From Telmatactis stephensoni (taxonomy: Eukaryota; Cnidaria; Anthozoa; Actiniaria; Isophelliidae), in the NCBI GenBank assembly GCA_029948255.1, contig JALIZF010001531.1:248001-312000 (forward strand): DNA of 64,000 bases, in the 5' to 3' direction. Positions within the stretch are counted from its first letter, which is position 1. Each line of letters starts with the position of its first letter. The position numbers were made by a program, and so were the translations under genes. Under the pieces are notes generated by a model. That model worked only from the letters and a program-made list of their open reading frames with translations, made no database searches and had not been told where the DNA came from. Below are positions 25,085-35,635 of the stretch, piece by piece.

Positions 25085-25767
25085 TTTCAAAAGTCAATTT
25101 GCGTGTTGTATGTTTTCGCAAGTCGATCGCACTTGCAGTTGGACGAGAAAAATAATCTTCGCAGCTCATGCAAGCTCAGCTCTTGGCTCTTGTGCATTAC
25201 GGCAGATTGTAATAAAGGGTACGAGTTTGAATCCTCGGTCGAGAGGAGAAAATAATTGAAATACCGCTTTAAAAATCAAAAATAATCTTCGCAAGTCGAT
25301 CAGAGTACAAGAACAATATAATTTTTATAAAGTCGATCGCGACAAGAAAAATATTTTCGCAAGTTGATCGCGGGACAAGAAGAATAGTTTTTCGCAAGTC
25401 GATCGCAGCACGACTAGAATATTTAAAAGTCAATTGCGACAAGAAAAATATTTTCGCAAGTTGATCGCGGGACAAGAAGAATAGTTTTTCGCAAGTCGAT
25501 CGCAGCACGACTAGAATATTTAAAAGTCGATCGCGACAAAAATATTTTTCAAGTCGATCGCGGGACAAGAAGAATAGTTTTTTGCAAGTCAATCGCGGGA
25601 CAAGAAGAATAGTTTTCGCAAGTCCATCGGAGGACAAAGATGGGGTTTTAAAAGTCAAAACTTCGAAATACGTTTTATTTAACAAGTCATTACTGTTTGA
25701 CGTTGTCATTTCGCAACTCAAAATGAATCTGAACAAGACAAGTAATTTTGACATTAATCATGCGCCA
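25085..25767. repeat. Right long terminal inverted repeat with subterminal array
   Basis: Reverse complement of 12130-12830, with the same array in the form TTTTCGCAAGTCGATCGC and the same tRNA-like stretch at about 25155-25255. The two arms differ mainly in copy number of array units and in point changes, so they have diverged somewhat since insertion. Confidence 0.88.
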
Positions 25768-25828
25768 TACCTTTTCAGTACTGCCATATTGCAACCATGC
25801 AATTGTGCACCCCAGTCTCTAAAAACCA

Positions 25829-27582
25829 TCATTTCCAAATATCACACAAATCCTGAATGCAGTCAATCCTTCCTGTAGCTATGACACCTCCCTGTAATCT
25901 GTGAGCGTGACTATCAAAAACGCAGATCTTTGTTTGGTTGAAGCACAGCATTAAAGATTTATCAGGGGATACAATTAAGACACAGAACAGATCCATATAC
26001 TGTTGTTGGAGAATTAGTTGTTCTAAGAAATGTAGTAGATCAGCAGTGTAAAAATCCAATGTCATTAGTGAGTTGTAAGTTCTGGAAGGTGGTAGTTTTT
26101 GTTAAAACTTCTCTGACCTGTAAATTTGTTTGTTGGGCGGGCAAGTTAAGAGAATCATAGATTTGATTTCCCTTGTGGATTATCTGGCAATAAATAGGAA
26201 GTGTTTTGCTTAGTTCTGAAGCAAGCATCGGTATGGGAAGAATACCCTGCTGTCCACTTAAAATTGAAATGACTGTACAAGCATTGCTACCTTGCCGTTC
26301 GGCAATATTTGCTTGCTGCAATGTACTTGGCAATATCCACTCAGTGACGTTAGAATGATTAATTTCAGTAACTGTTACTGTACTTTGTGTTCCAAATAAT
26401 TGAGGGACTTGTTGTGTGGATGGTGGTGCTGGGGGTGCAGCTTGAGGTGCTTGTGATGGTAATTGGCTTCTGTGATATGTACAGGTACAACTTAAAGGGT
26501 TATTGTTGGATGTGCATCTACCATTAGGGCAATATCCACAGCTTGTTTGAGAATTTTGCTTTTTATGACCTCAATTGTAATTATATGAGAAATATTAATT
26601 GACTTTGTATTAGAAAAATCAAAATTCATGTATACTGTACATGTGTGTCTGTGTATGAAAGGTATGCAGTACTTCACCCAAATGTTTAAATGTAGTGATA
26701 GGTTTTCTATCTGGTCATAAAATAAACGACAGCATTTTAAAAAAGAGTAATACAACTTTGTGTTAAAATATTATTGCATTACCTTTGACCGGATGGTGAC
26801 ATTTTGTACAGTGTTGGGGTCTGGACACATGAATATTGGCACTACCATGTACTCCTGTTTGCTCATTATTAGAAGGTGGTGTATTGGATGGTTGTAGAGG
26901 AGTAGGCATGTTATTTATGCTTTGGTTAAGGGTTTGTACAACTGCATTATACTCTTCATCTTCTATCTCTTGAGAATGCATGTCATCATCATCATCATCT
27001 ATTTGGTTTGATGGTTCTTCATTAGTATCATCATCACCGTCCTCTTCACTGTCAGGCTGTGTGTCAATATCAGATGCTGGGTTTCGAATAGCGTTTTTGG
27101 CAGTTTGCCCTAATTCTTTTATTTTTTCTTTCAGAAAGGTCTTGCACAAAGGACAAAATGTTGATCCACCAAGGCATACTGTGTGGAATGAGTGGAAACA
27201 TCCATTAAAGATCATCCATTCTTCATCTTTTGGAGCTTTGCACCCAGGTAAATCAAAAGTTTTGTTTTGATCAGGTTTCACCTGTCCTTGATATCCCAGG
27301 GGAAGAGTTGTTGATTTGACAGGATCACTGGGGCATAGATTTGGGAGATTGATGTAGGTAGTGGAATTTCTATTTGTGCATGTAGATGAGAATGGATTTG
27401 ATACTGATGAGAGTCCAATTTTCATTAACATAGAAGATAGTATTTTAGCACATTTTACTTTAAGGGATTGGAGCTGATTTTGAGAAAATGAGAACTTTCT
27501 GGGTGATGTAAAGAAAGACCTGAAATTAGATTGCCTGTCTTTTGACTGAAATACAGACTTTGCCTTTTTCCTCAATTGTTCA
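25829..27582 (-). pseudogene. Gene B, 3' part: RING-like finger, zinc knuckle and protease-like C-terminus
   Basis: Minus-strand exons are about 27582-26783 and 26469-25829. It is homologous throughout to the carboxy half of gene A. In order: 'EQLRKKAKSVFQSK'; the RING-like finger 'GCFHSFHTVCL...CPLC'; an acidic Asp/Glu stretch; the knuckle 'CTKCHHPVKG', split by an intron that gene A lacks; a Pro/Gln linker; then the protease-like domain with 'RQGSNACTVISILSG' and, after a frameshift near 26050, 'VCVFDSHAHRLQGG'-like sequence. The stop is at 25829. The 5' boundary at 27582 is an abrupt break: the central region is missing. Its amino part lies at 34950-35465. Confidence 0.8.
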
Positions 27583-29285
27583 CAGGGTTCCCACGGTCAG
27601 GGAAAAGACATGGAATTTTGAATTTTTTTCAAGGTCAGGGAAAAGTCAGGGAATTCCGATTTTGGTCAGGGAATTTTTCATCTTTGTGCTTACTGGCTTT
27701 AGCCAGTAACGCACTATGTCATCGTCTGTGTATGTCCATGCGTGCGTGCGTGGGTGCGTAATTCGGAATTTTCCGAAGTTGACACAAAGTATCTAAACGG
27801 AAAATATGCGAAATTCGTCCGAGGCTTTAATCAGCATTGATTTCGATCATCGATGGTCAATAATAACGTTTTTAGTTCTGAAATATATCTTTTTATAGCA
27901 AATTATTATTTTTATTTTATAAAATGTTCATAAAGACTCAACTTTTGACAAAATAATCAATCAATATGGCGTCTTCGATCTTCGAAGCCATTCGGTTATG
28001 AAACAGGAAGCCCAACCTTGGAAGAAACCGCTGATCTTTACTGCAGACTTGTCTTTCCATGTGCTCTGAACGTTCCGGTTGAAGACGTATTTTGGTAAGT
28101 AAAGAGTGTTTTCCTTCCCTTTTCTCGATAAAATCAGACACAGCTTTTGCAAAATGTTTTCAAAGTATGTTTCTAAAGGTTTTTTCAGGATTTCATGGGG
28201 TTTACAAAGGCTTTTTACTACAAAGACGAGCCTAAAAACAAGCTGTTTGTTTGAAAGCCATGTAGCTACGATCCAACCACTCAGACAACTCACGACCATA
28301 AAAGATTCCTGTGACGATATGTCGACTCAAAATTCTTTGGAAGACTTCAATAATTCCTCTTTGAGGAACTCGAGTGTCCTTTTGGACACTAGAATTGTCC
28401 TCCGGGATACATTGTTACATTTCAACCTTCCTTGTTTCATTGTTATAACTAGTGTTATAACCTAAAACTGTAGTAAAATATTTTATAAGGCTTGATAATT
28501 TTATACAACTTTTATAAGCAAATGAGAGCTTACTACATTATGTTGTTTACAAACACTAGTGAGAACTCAATCTATTTCCATGTAATTGGTGCTATCACAG
28601 CATTTTTGAGTTGCATGAGACAACCTACTGTAGTATCCATATTGGATGAATTGAAGCAAAATTGATTTCTCATTAATATCTGTTGTAATGTTCATTCAAC
28701 ATGGCTACTACTTTTTATGAATTCCTGGAGAAGTAAATGCAACCAAATAATTGTTGACCTTAGTTGAGTTAAAGAAAATAATAAGTTGAGTTTTTAAATA
28801 AAAAACTATAACATATAGAAAATGTTCTCTTTTGTAATCATTTACACATTTAAAATTACTTTTTCCTATACAGTTCATCCCAAATAGTTGTTGCAAACGA
28901 CAACAACAACAACAACAAAAACTCCACTCCTTAGGTTTATCAACAAAAATTCTTCTATTTATTTGTTTAATTTTCTGATAGGTACTTTATGGGTATGCAA
29001 AGACATGTAAAAATTTAAATATAAATTAATTTAAAACATAATTTTTTATATCTGGTTTTTAAATAGACGTCTCATCTACGCTGTTTTTCAGATATTTAAT
29101 CCGAGCTTTCGGGTTCCAGACCCATCATCAGGGATAGATGTTACAACAATATCAAACGATCCCTACGCACAAACATATACTTAAAACTTTTGTTTACTTT
29201 GGTATCAACAGTAACCACATTACCGCGAGGGCAGATTCAGGGAGGAGCAAAAATGGAACTTCAAGCCCCCTCTTTTTGCCAAAAA
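27583..29285. other. Foreign non-coding block replacing the centre of gene B; starts with a hAT-like repeat end
   Basis: It opens with CAGGGTTCCCACGGTCAGGG followed by repeats of GGTCAGGGAAAAG and GTCAGGGAATT, a pattern also seen at about 57370-57410. No partner inverted end is visible before 29286. A Penelope-type terminus lies at 29045-29145. The open frames here show no domain I know. Confidence 0.5.
29045..29145 (-). ncRNA. Penelope-like terminal fragment with hammerhead-ribozyme core
   Basis: On the minus strand the run CTGATGA + TGGGTCTGGAACCC + GAAA (29131 down to about 29107) matches the conserved hammerhead core: CUGAUGA, a stem II closed by GGGU/ACCC with a 5-nt loop, then GAAA. 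Penelope-like retroelements are known to carry hammerhead motifs in their terminal repeats. Stem III and the cleavage site are not clear to me, so activity is unproven. No Penelope coding sequence is next to it. Confidence 0.6.
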
Positions 29286-29713
29286 ACGAAGGGTTTTTAC
29301 TTAAAATTGAAAATTTCTCTATGTACTCCAATTTTTAAAAAAATTCTGGCCCAATAGTTCGTTAATACAATAATTCCTGGTACTTAATCAATTGGAATAT
29401 GTGTGGTAGTTTTAAATATAAACCAGAAATGTTTGTTGAGCATTTCACAGCCTGGAAGCAAAATAATATCATTGCTTTATTGCTCCGTAACTAGCACTAA
29501 AGATTGTTCGATCCCTGGGAAACCAATAATTTCCTGTCAGCTATGATACATAACTACATATTCATTCTTAAAGTCTCGAATAATTGTCGAGGAACAACTT
29601 TTCGAACAGTATATTTTTGCCATGTAAACAATATCCACGATGTCCAAAACCCCCAAAAATATGACTACTCCAATTTTCAAGACAAAGATTACCCATTAAA
29701 CATTGTAAAACAT
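29286..29713. repeat. Large inverted repeat, left arm (pairs with 30275-30702)
   Basis: About 428 bases nearly identical to the reverse complement of 30275-30702, including shared open frames. The left arm lies outside the element A boundary (29750) and the right arm inside it. Confidence 0.92.
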
Positions 29714-30274
29714 TAGTTCCATTATTAAAGTTATCAACTATAGTGCACAACAAGTGACCGGTTTGCTGAGCATGCGCGACATGCGTGATTTATCATGACC
29801 TCAAGGAAGCCATGTTTTGATTTTTGTGTGAAGTACACTTCAAAATTCTTCGTTTTTCTACGTATGTAAAGGATAATTCAGCCTTGATGATCAATCTTGA
29901 TGTTGGATTTGTATTCCTCGACCCTATTCAAGTCAATATTGGCTAATCACTCTTCGCTAAGAGTAACTTTAATACCATAAAGTTTGGTTCAACAAGTAGA
30001 GAAAATGGCGACCGTTGTCATTGTCTACATACTTCGTCTTCGATTTTTGTCTTGAAGAACTGCTGTTATTTGGAATTTTCACTAGCAAGGTAAGTTTTTG
30101 TCATTTTTATATCTAATGAAGATTGTTTGCAGTAAAATCAGCACTAGATATATCCCTTTTCTTTCGTGTCAAAGATGGGTAATGTGACTTTATTGAGCAT
30201 ATTTGTAGTGAGCTTATTTGTCATCACACTCAAACTACCAGTATGATCTAAGCAGATATGAGAACTTTAATATG

Positions 30275-30702
30275 TGTTTACAATGTTTAATGGGTAATCT
30301 TTGTCTTGAAAATTGGAGTAGTCATATTTTTGGGGGTTTTGGACATCGTGGATATTGTTTACATGGCAAAAATATACTGTTCGAAAAGTTGTTCCTCGAC
30401 AATTATTCGAGACTTTAAGAATGAATATGTAGTTATGTATCATAGCTGACAGGAAATTATTGGTTTCCCAGGGATCGAACAATCTTTAGTGCTAGTTACG
30501 GAGCAATAAAGCAATGATATTATTTTGCTTCCAGGCTGTGAAATGCTCAACAAACATTTCTGGTTTATATTTAAAACTACCACACATATTCCAATTGATT
30601 AAGTACCAGGAATTATTGTATTAACGAACTATTGGGCCAGAATTTTTTTAAAAATTGGAGTACATAGAGAAATTTTCAATTTTAAGTAAAAACCCTTCGT
30701 TT
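30275..30702. repeat. Large inverted repeat, right arm (pairs with 29286-29713)
   Basis: Reverse complement of the left arm with very few differences; the spacer between arms is 561 bases and contains the left TIR of element A. The following 30703-30940 is AT-rich 3' flank of gene A. Confidence 0.92.
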
Positions 30703-30940
30703 TGCTTTTAATTAGCATATGCTTCATTGAATATGCAAAATTTTTCGTATAGTTTTAAAACTTTATATTATGTAGTGAAGTAAGCTCACATATACATATA
30801 TATTTTTGTCTGATAGTTTTTGATTCATACTGTGGTACACAATTAGCCTGATGTGCATTTGATTATTTCATAAAAGAACATTAACAATTTGTTTGTATAA
30901 AAAAATATTTACAACTGTAGTGTAAGATTGTCTAACAAAG

Positions 30941-33900
30941 TTAAACATTGCTTGCTAGCACAGTAATATTTGCTCCATCAATTTGACTATTCCAGTCACG
31001 GCCACACATGTACTCCATATATAAGACCAAACTATCAACATGTTCATAACTGCACACAGCAATCAATCCACCACGATTGTGACCATGGGGGTGACTTTCA
31101 AAAAGTGCAATCTTCCTGAACTGAGTATGAAAACACATCAGCATAGATTTATCGGGTGGCACTGTTACAATAGCACTTCTGTCATCAGTTGATAAGCATA
31201 TATCTACAAGCGTTGTTCTGAACATTGAAGCAGAGACAACACCAATATCCCCAATTATTCTTAGTCCAAAATGGTCTTGTCTTGTCTGCAGTGCTTCTTG
31301 AGGTGTGAGATTGGGTTGGCCTAATGGAAGGTTGAGGGTATTGTACAGGAGATTGCCTTCAACCATTGAATCTGCAAATTTAGCTATGGACTGCATAATA
31401 CTTATTGATGCTGGGATAGGTAGGATGCCATTGAAAAATTTCATTGCACCAATAGCAGCAATAATACAGCAGGCGTTGCTGCCTATTGGTACCCCAAAGA
31501 TTGTTGCCTGAGATATATTGATTGGTAGACTCCATTCAGTGATGTGACCAAAGTCGATACTTGTTAGCAGTGTGTTTACTTGGTTATCTGGCTGAGCTGG
31601 TTGTTGATTTTGATTACAGCTTTGGACACACACGCCCTCTGGACATGCTGGACACTTGGGAGGACCATTCTTGGGGTTTGTATGCCCTTTTCGTGGATGA
31701 CCACAGTTCTTGCATTTTGGTGTTGGTTTAGGTGCAGATGGTTGTGATGGTTGTGGATTATGAGAAGATACACAAGGTAATGGTGGAGCTTTTGGAAATG
31801 GTAGTGCTGATATTGATTCTACTGCAGATTCGACCTGGCTGTCTACAGATGGTGTTTGTACTTGGTCACTCTCTGTTAGTATGTGTGAGGTATTGTCATC
31901 ATCATCGTTGTTTTCATCTACATCATCATTGCTTGTTGTCTTTGGATTTAAAATTGCATCTTTTGCTGTAGTAGCCAAACTCTCTGCTTTTGCTGCAAGG
32001 AATTTCTGACTGAGTGGACAGAAACTGCAATCATCTAGACAATCATTGTGAAAAGAATGAGAACATCCCTCAAATAGAGTCCAAGGCTCATCCTGAATAA
32101 CTTTGCACCCAGGCAAGTCACATCGTTAGTCTTGCTGTGCAGTTGTTAAACCACAGTATCCTAGTGGTAATACTTTAGTTTTGACTGCTTCTGTACCGAA
32201 TAATCTAGGTAATGCAACCAGCTTCTTTTTTCCCTTGACAACAATGTTTCCTTTTCCAGGTTCTTTTCCTATTTCACAAATTTTTTTTGCGAGGATGGAT
32301 GCACATTTGGACTTCATGGAGCGTAGATGGTTTAGAACACTTTTATTTTTTTGGGTTGGTGTAAAATTTTCTTTGAAGCTTTTTTGTGCCTGTTTGGAGT
32401 GGAATATTGCTTTAGCCTTTTTTTCTAGCTGCTCTGTACTGTCACATACATTTGTCTTTGAACGAATGATACTATGTGCATTCTCGACGGGGTATTCATC
32501 AAATATAGTCAAGTATTGTCTAATCAGGTTGTACATACCAGGGTGGTGCATTCCCCAGTATGTACACATGGCTATCCATACAAGAGGAGATTTATTGTAG
32601 TGATGCCTTTCCAAGCAAACAAACATGGTCCAGATTCTTATCACTGCCTTGAAATACTCAGTAAAATTGTTTAGTTTAAATGTCACACTGTAAATTGTTA
32701 GAACAAGGGGCAGATAGTTGTCCAGAAGGTTTAATAGTGTTCTGTACTCTAGATCTTTGCACTGGGAAAATTTCTCTTTGACAGAATCTCTTAAAAAGAG
32801 CCAACCACCATAAGTCACCTCCAACAGATAGCTTATTCTCCAGGGCTTTGGCTTCTTAGCAAGCTTGCTTTTAGGGAATAAGTTAGTGTAAATGGCTTCA
32901 AAAAAGGGGCGGAAATCATTGAATAATGTTTCTCTAGCATTTAGGGAAATGTGTAATGGTCCAATGCAAGGTATTACTGATAATATTCTTGGTTGGTTAT
33001 TGTTGTTTATGGTTTGTCTTTTCCTTTCAGGTTCACTGGAACTGGCAGTTGAATATGAATGATCTTCATGAATAGTTGGAACATCTGTGTGGTTTGATGA
33101 TTCATGATGCATTACAGAGGAATATGAATGGTCAAAGTGATGAACACCAGCAGTAGCTTCTTGTGTCAGTGATGGAGTTGGTGGAAAAAACTTCACAAGA
33201 CTTTCATAAACTATCTGACGCGAGTAGAACTGGGCTGGCCAGTCACCAGGTTGTGGAGTTAAGAACATGTTGAAGTAGTCAGCTAGTTTAGTACTTAAAA
33301 TAGCATCAAAAGCAGCCTCATTTTTGCTTTTGAGAGTTAATGGAAAAAAATTCACCAAGTAAACATCATCCATTTCTCTCATTGATTGCACTGACTCATG
33401 ATCACAGTATTCATGTGCTGTAACTCTATGTCTCTCAAATTCAGAACTGAAAAATGAATCCTTAATCCATGGTGGCATAGTTGACGAGTATGTGTATGCA
33501 AGTTGGTGCATAGTGGAGGGGCCCGAAACAGTTTTCACACAAGAAGTAATATCGAGAGCATGGACATCATGGTAGTAATTAGCAGGCCCTGCAGCTATTG
33601 CCTTGACGTTTTTAAACACTTTAATCACAATTGTACACATATACTTTGGATTAGACAATATTGGAGAATTGGGACGTCTTATAGAGTGCACGGAGGTGTA
33701 GTCATCTACTATGACAACCAACTGCCATGAATTTCGTATTGCTTCTGCTACAATTTCGTCTATTTTTTTCGCGTTTCCCTCAGATAGCGCAACCATCCGC
33801 TCGTTTGTTGTGGTTTTTGAGCATGAAGCTCCCATGACATGCTGGGTTTGTATCCCTTCTTGATTGATGTTAGATGTTTTTAAATATAGAGCCTGATCGG

Positions 33901-34850
33901 TCTGCATCCAATTGCAGACCTGGCTCAATCCAAAGCACAATTTGTAGATCATGGCGACTGTTCTTTTTCGGTTTTCCATTGTACGGCTGATTGAGTGCCT
34001 TTCATTGGTCATCGCATCTAGAATAGTATTGAATATGGTTGTGGCGCCAGCTTTTAAACAAAGTTTCTCAAATTCGTCGGGGTCATATACCGGCGGATTC
34101 TTCAATGTTGTAAACTCATAATACATTACCTCCTTTAGACGCTTTAGTTCGAATGGAAGATTGCACCCTGTCATAGTAAAAAAATAGGAAATATCTCTAA
34201 GTGCAATAAAATACAATGGTTATCACAATATGTTCTCCTTGTTTTATAACGCAATATTCTTTGTTATTGGGGAATAGGCTTACGTTTAGAAAGGTGTTTC
34301 ATTTCATCCTGAACTTCGTCAAAGAGGCCAGGTGGAAAAATTACGCTGCCGCACGGACCTCGCAGAATTTCTCCAAAACACGTTTCTTGCACTTGCCAGT
34401 TCTCTAGTGCCATGACATTTTCCTCTGTCTGACAGTGCTCACTTTTAGTCGTGGGCTCTTTGATGGGCGGTGTTCGTCGTAATGCGCTCGGCCTTCCAAC
34501 CTTCCGCTTGCATTTTCCCACTCTCTGTTTCGGACATGCTAAATAAGTTTTTGTATTTTTCTTGGTTGAAATTATGAAAGAATCGTAATACTTACCCTTG
34601 ATAATTGATTGCTGGATGTAGATAGTGCTGAATATCTGCATGCTCCACAAATTCGCGTGTCGTCTGACAGCTCAGCTGTTAATTTGAACTTACTGGCGTA
34701 AGGCTTTGCAGGCCTGCTATTTTTATGATCTTTAGAAGAAATGGCTTTATTACACACAGCACACTTCTTAAAATAATTGCTTCCATCACAAACGATAAAA
34801 ATTAAAAGAAAAAACGAGATATACAGCAGCAAACTATAACTCCGAAACAT
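30941..34850 (-). CDS. Gene A: large transposon protein with DDE-like centre, RING-like finger, zinc knuckle and protease-like C-terminus
   Basis: Minus-strand exons 34850-34596, 34560-34284 and 34167-30941, about 1250 codons, phases consistent. Exon 1 starts with a hydrophobic run ('LLLYISFFLLIFIVC') and then CxxC pairs ('CAVC', 'CGAC'). Exon 2 is basic ('KCKRKVGRPSALRR'). Exon 3 holds a central region of about 600 residues with candidate acidic residues in 'LVVIVDDYTSVHS' and 'DEYPVENAHSIIR', plus 'CIGPLHISLN'. Next come a RING-like 'GCSHSFHNDCL...CPL', an acidic stretch, Pro-rich linker, knuckle 'CKNCGHPRKGH', 'CPACPEGVC', and a C-terminal domain with 'IGSNACCIIAAIGAMKFF' and 'LFESHPHGHNRGGLI'. 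The sole lesion in exon 3 is a TAA at 32126-32128. Intron 1 would be only 35 nt. Transposase and protease roles are inferred from motifs only. Confidence 0.75.
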
Positions 34851-34949
34851 TTTTGAACAAATAATATAACCGGGAGCCCTGTGGTGAGCCTTCAATACAA
34901 CTCTGTCGTTCAGCAGCTACGCGCATGGCCATGCAAAACGGCCACTTGT

Positions 34950-35465
34950 TATAGTGCACATGCTTTTAGCCTTGGAAAGCTCTTCATTTTCTGGTCTTTG
35001 TTTTGAGTGAATGGCAGTGAAGTCATCAATGATAAGCACTAAAAGCCATTTTTGTTGTATTGCTTCACTAATGAATGTTTCAAATGCATTTGAGTTTCGA
35101 TTTGCCAAAGTATTTAACATGTTATTCACATGTTATTAATGTTGTTTGTTTTTAGATAAAGTGAGTTATTGATTTCAAAATTGTTGCAGGTCGGGCTTAA
35201 ACAGTGACATAATTTGTGAATAATGGAAACCACTCGCTTTTTCTTAAGGTTGATGCGTTCTTTGGAATGTCGTTTGCTTATTACAGCATCCAAAATTGAA
35301 GAAAAAAGATTTTTGGCGCCAACAGACACACACAGTTCTTTAAAACAAACTGGGTCGTAAATTGGAACTTTTTGTTGTTGAATTTTTTGATCTTTTTACA
35401 CATTCGATAGAAACAACTAATAAAAACGTAGTAAGAAATACTAAACTGCGAACTGAAAATGCCAT
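34950..35465 (-). pseudogene. Gene B, 5' part (signal-like start and beginning of the transposase-like region)
   Basis: On the minus strand an ATG at 35465 opens a hydrophobic stretch ('VRSLVFLTTFLLVVSIEC'). After a probable exon loss the frame 'KVPIYDPVCFKELCVSVGAK' follows, aligning with gene A's 'NPPVYDPDEFEKLC'. Continuing: 'KRVVSIIHKLCHCLSPTC', a frameshift with small deletion near 35126, then 'LVLIIDDFTAIHSKQRP' and 'KSMCTI', where element A is inserted. The Cys-rich and basic exons of gene A have no counterpart here. The rest of the gene is at 25829-27582. Confidence 0.8.
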
Positions 35466-35635
35466 GATTTTTTTGTTTACTTCACGTACCTCAACGGCCT
35501 TTTAAAAAACGGCGCGAAAATTGGCGCGAATCTGACGCGGCCGTGCAGGACTGGCTCATACCAGCCGTTGATGCCATTAATTTATATTTCTCATGCTCGT
35601 GTGCAGACAGAATGCCTACATGCTAGTACGCCTAG

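Larger units (their letters stand above)
12130..25767. mobile_element. Long-TIR DNA transposon with integrase-like transposase and HECT ubiquitin-ligase gene (possibly IS3EU-like)
   Basis: Both ends begin TGGCGCATGATT and continue as a roughly 690-bp inverted repeat (12130-12830 against 25767-25085). Either TA or AT is duplicated at the borders; no longer duplication is visible. The element is 13.6 kb and carries two convergent genes: a plus-strand IS3-style DDE integrase (13012-15500) and a minus-strand multi-exon HECT protein (24968-16920). Eukaryotic IS3-like transposons (IS3EU in Repbase terms) are my best comparison, but I cannot confirm that family's termini from memory. It is inserted in element B just downstream of gene B's stop at 25829. 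Confidence 0.82.
29750..34949. mobile_element. 'Element A': 5.2-kb TIR transposon of an unassigned family, inserted in gene B
   Basis: TIRs: ACAAGTGACCGGTTTG from 29750 and, reversed from 34949, ACAAGTGGCCGTTTTG; similarity runs on to the shared CATGCGCG about 30 bases in. Exact 11-bp direct repeats TATAGTGCACA flank it at 29739-29749 and 34950-34960. The right flank interrupts gene B right after the codons for 'SMCTI', so this is a true insertion. One gene, on the minus strand, fills 30941-34850. The interior left 1.2 kb is non-coding and includes one arm of a 428-bp inverted repeat. TIRs and target duplication resemble those of element B in style, and the genes are homologous, so A and B are one family. 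Confidence 0.85.
2743..35624. mobile_element. 'Element B': TIR transposon of an unassigned family, now 33 kb because of later insertions
   Basis: The left end reads CATATGGGCATTCTG from 2743, and the right end read backwards from about 35622 gives CATGTAGGCATTCTG. The two ends stay similar for about 27 bases and are both rich in GCGC/CACGAGC. Flanking direct repeats are AGTACACCTAG (2732-2742) and AGTACGCCTAG (35625-35635): 11 bp with one mismatch, or 9 bp if an AG belongs to the TIR. The remaining coding sequence is a minus-strand gene homologous to that of element A. Subtracting the Kolobok, integrase/HECT and element A insertions leaves about 6.5 kb, close to the 5.2 kb of element A plus a foreign block at 27583-29713. 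Confidence 0.7.

Noticed and set aside
28106..28465. 119-codon plus-strand frame
   Set aside because: No domain, no splice-consistent neighbours, and it lies in a rearranged foreign block; treated as chance.
29504..30482. Identical 60-70-codon frames on both strands
   Set aside because: They are the same sequence in the two arms of the inverted repeat; no codon or domain support.
34572..34895. Start of gene A at the upstream ATG-like position 34895
   Set aside because: The first real ATG in frame is at 34850; the upstream triplet is not ATG and lies near the TIR.
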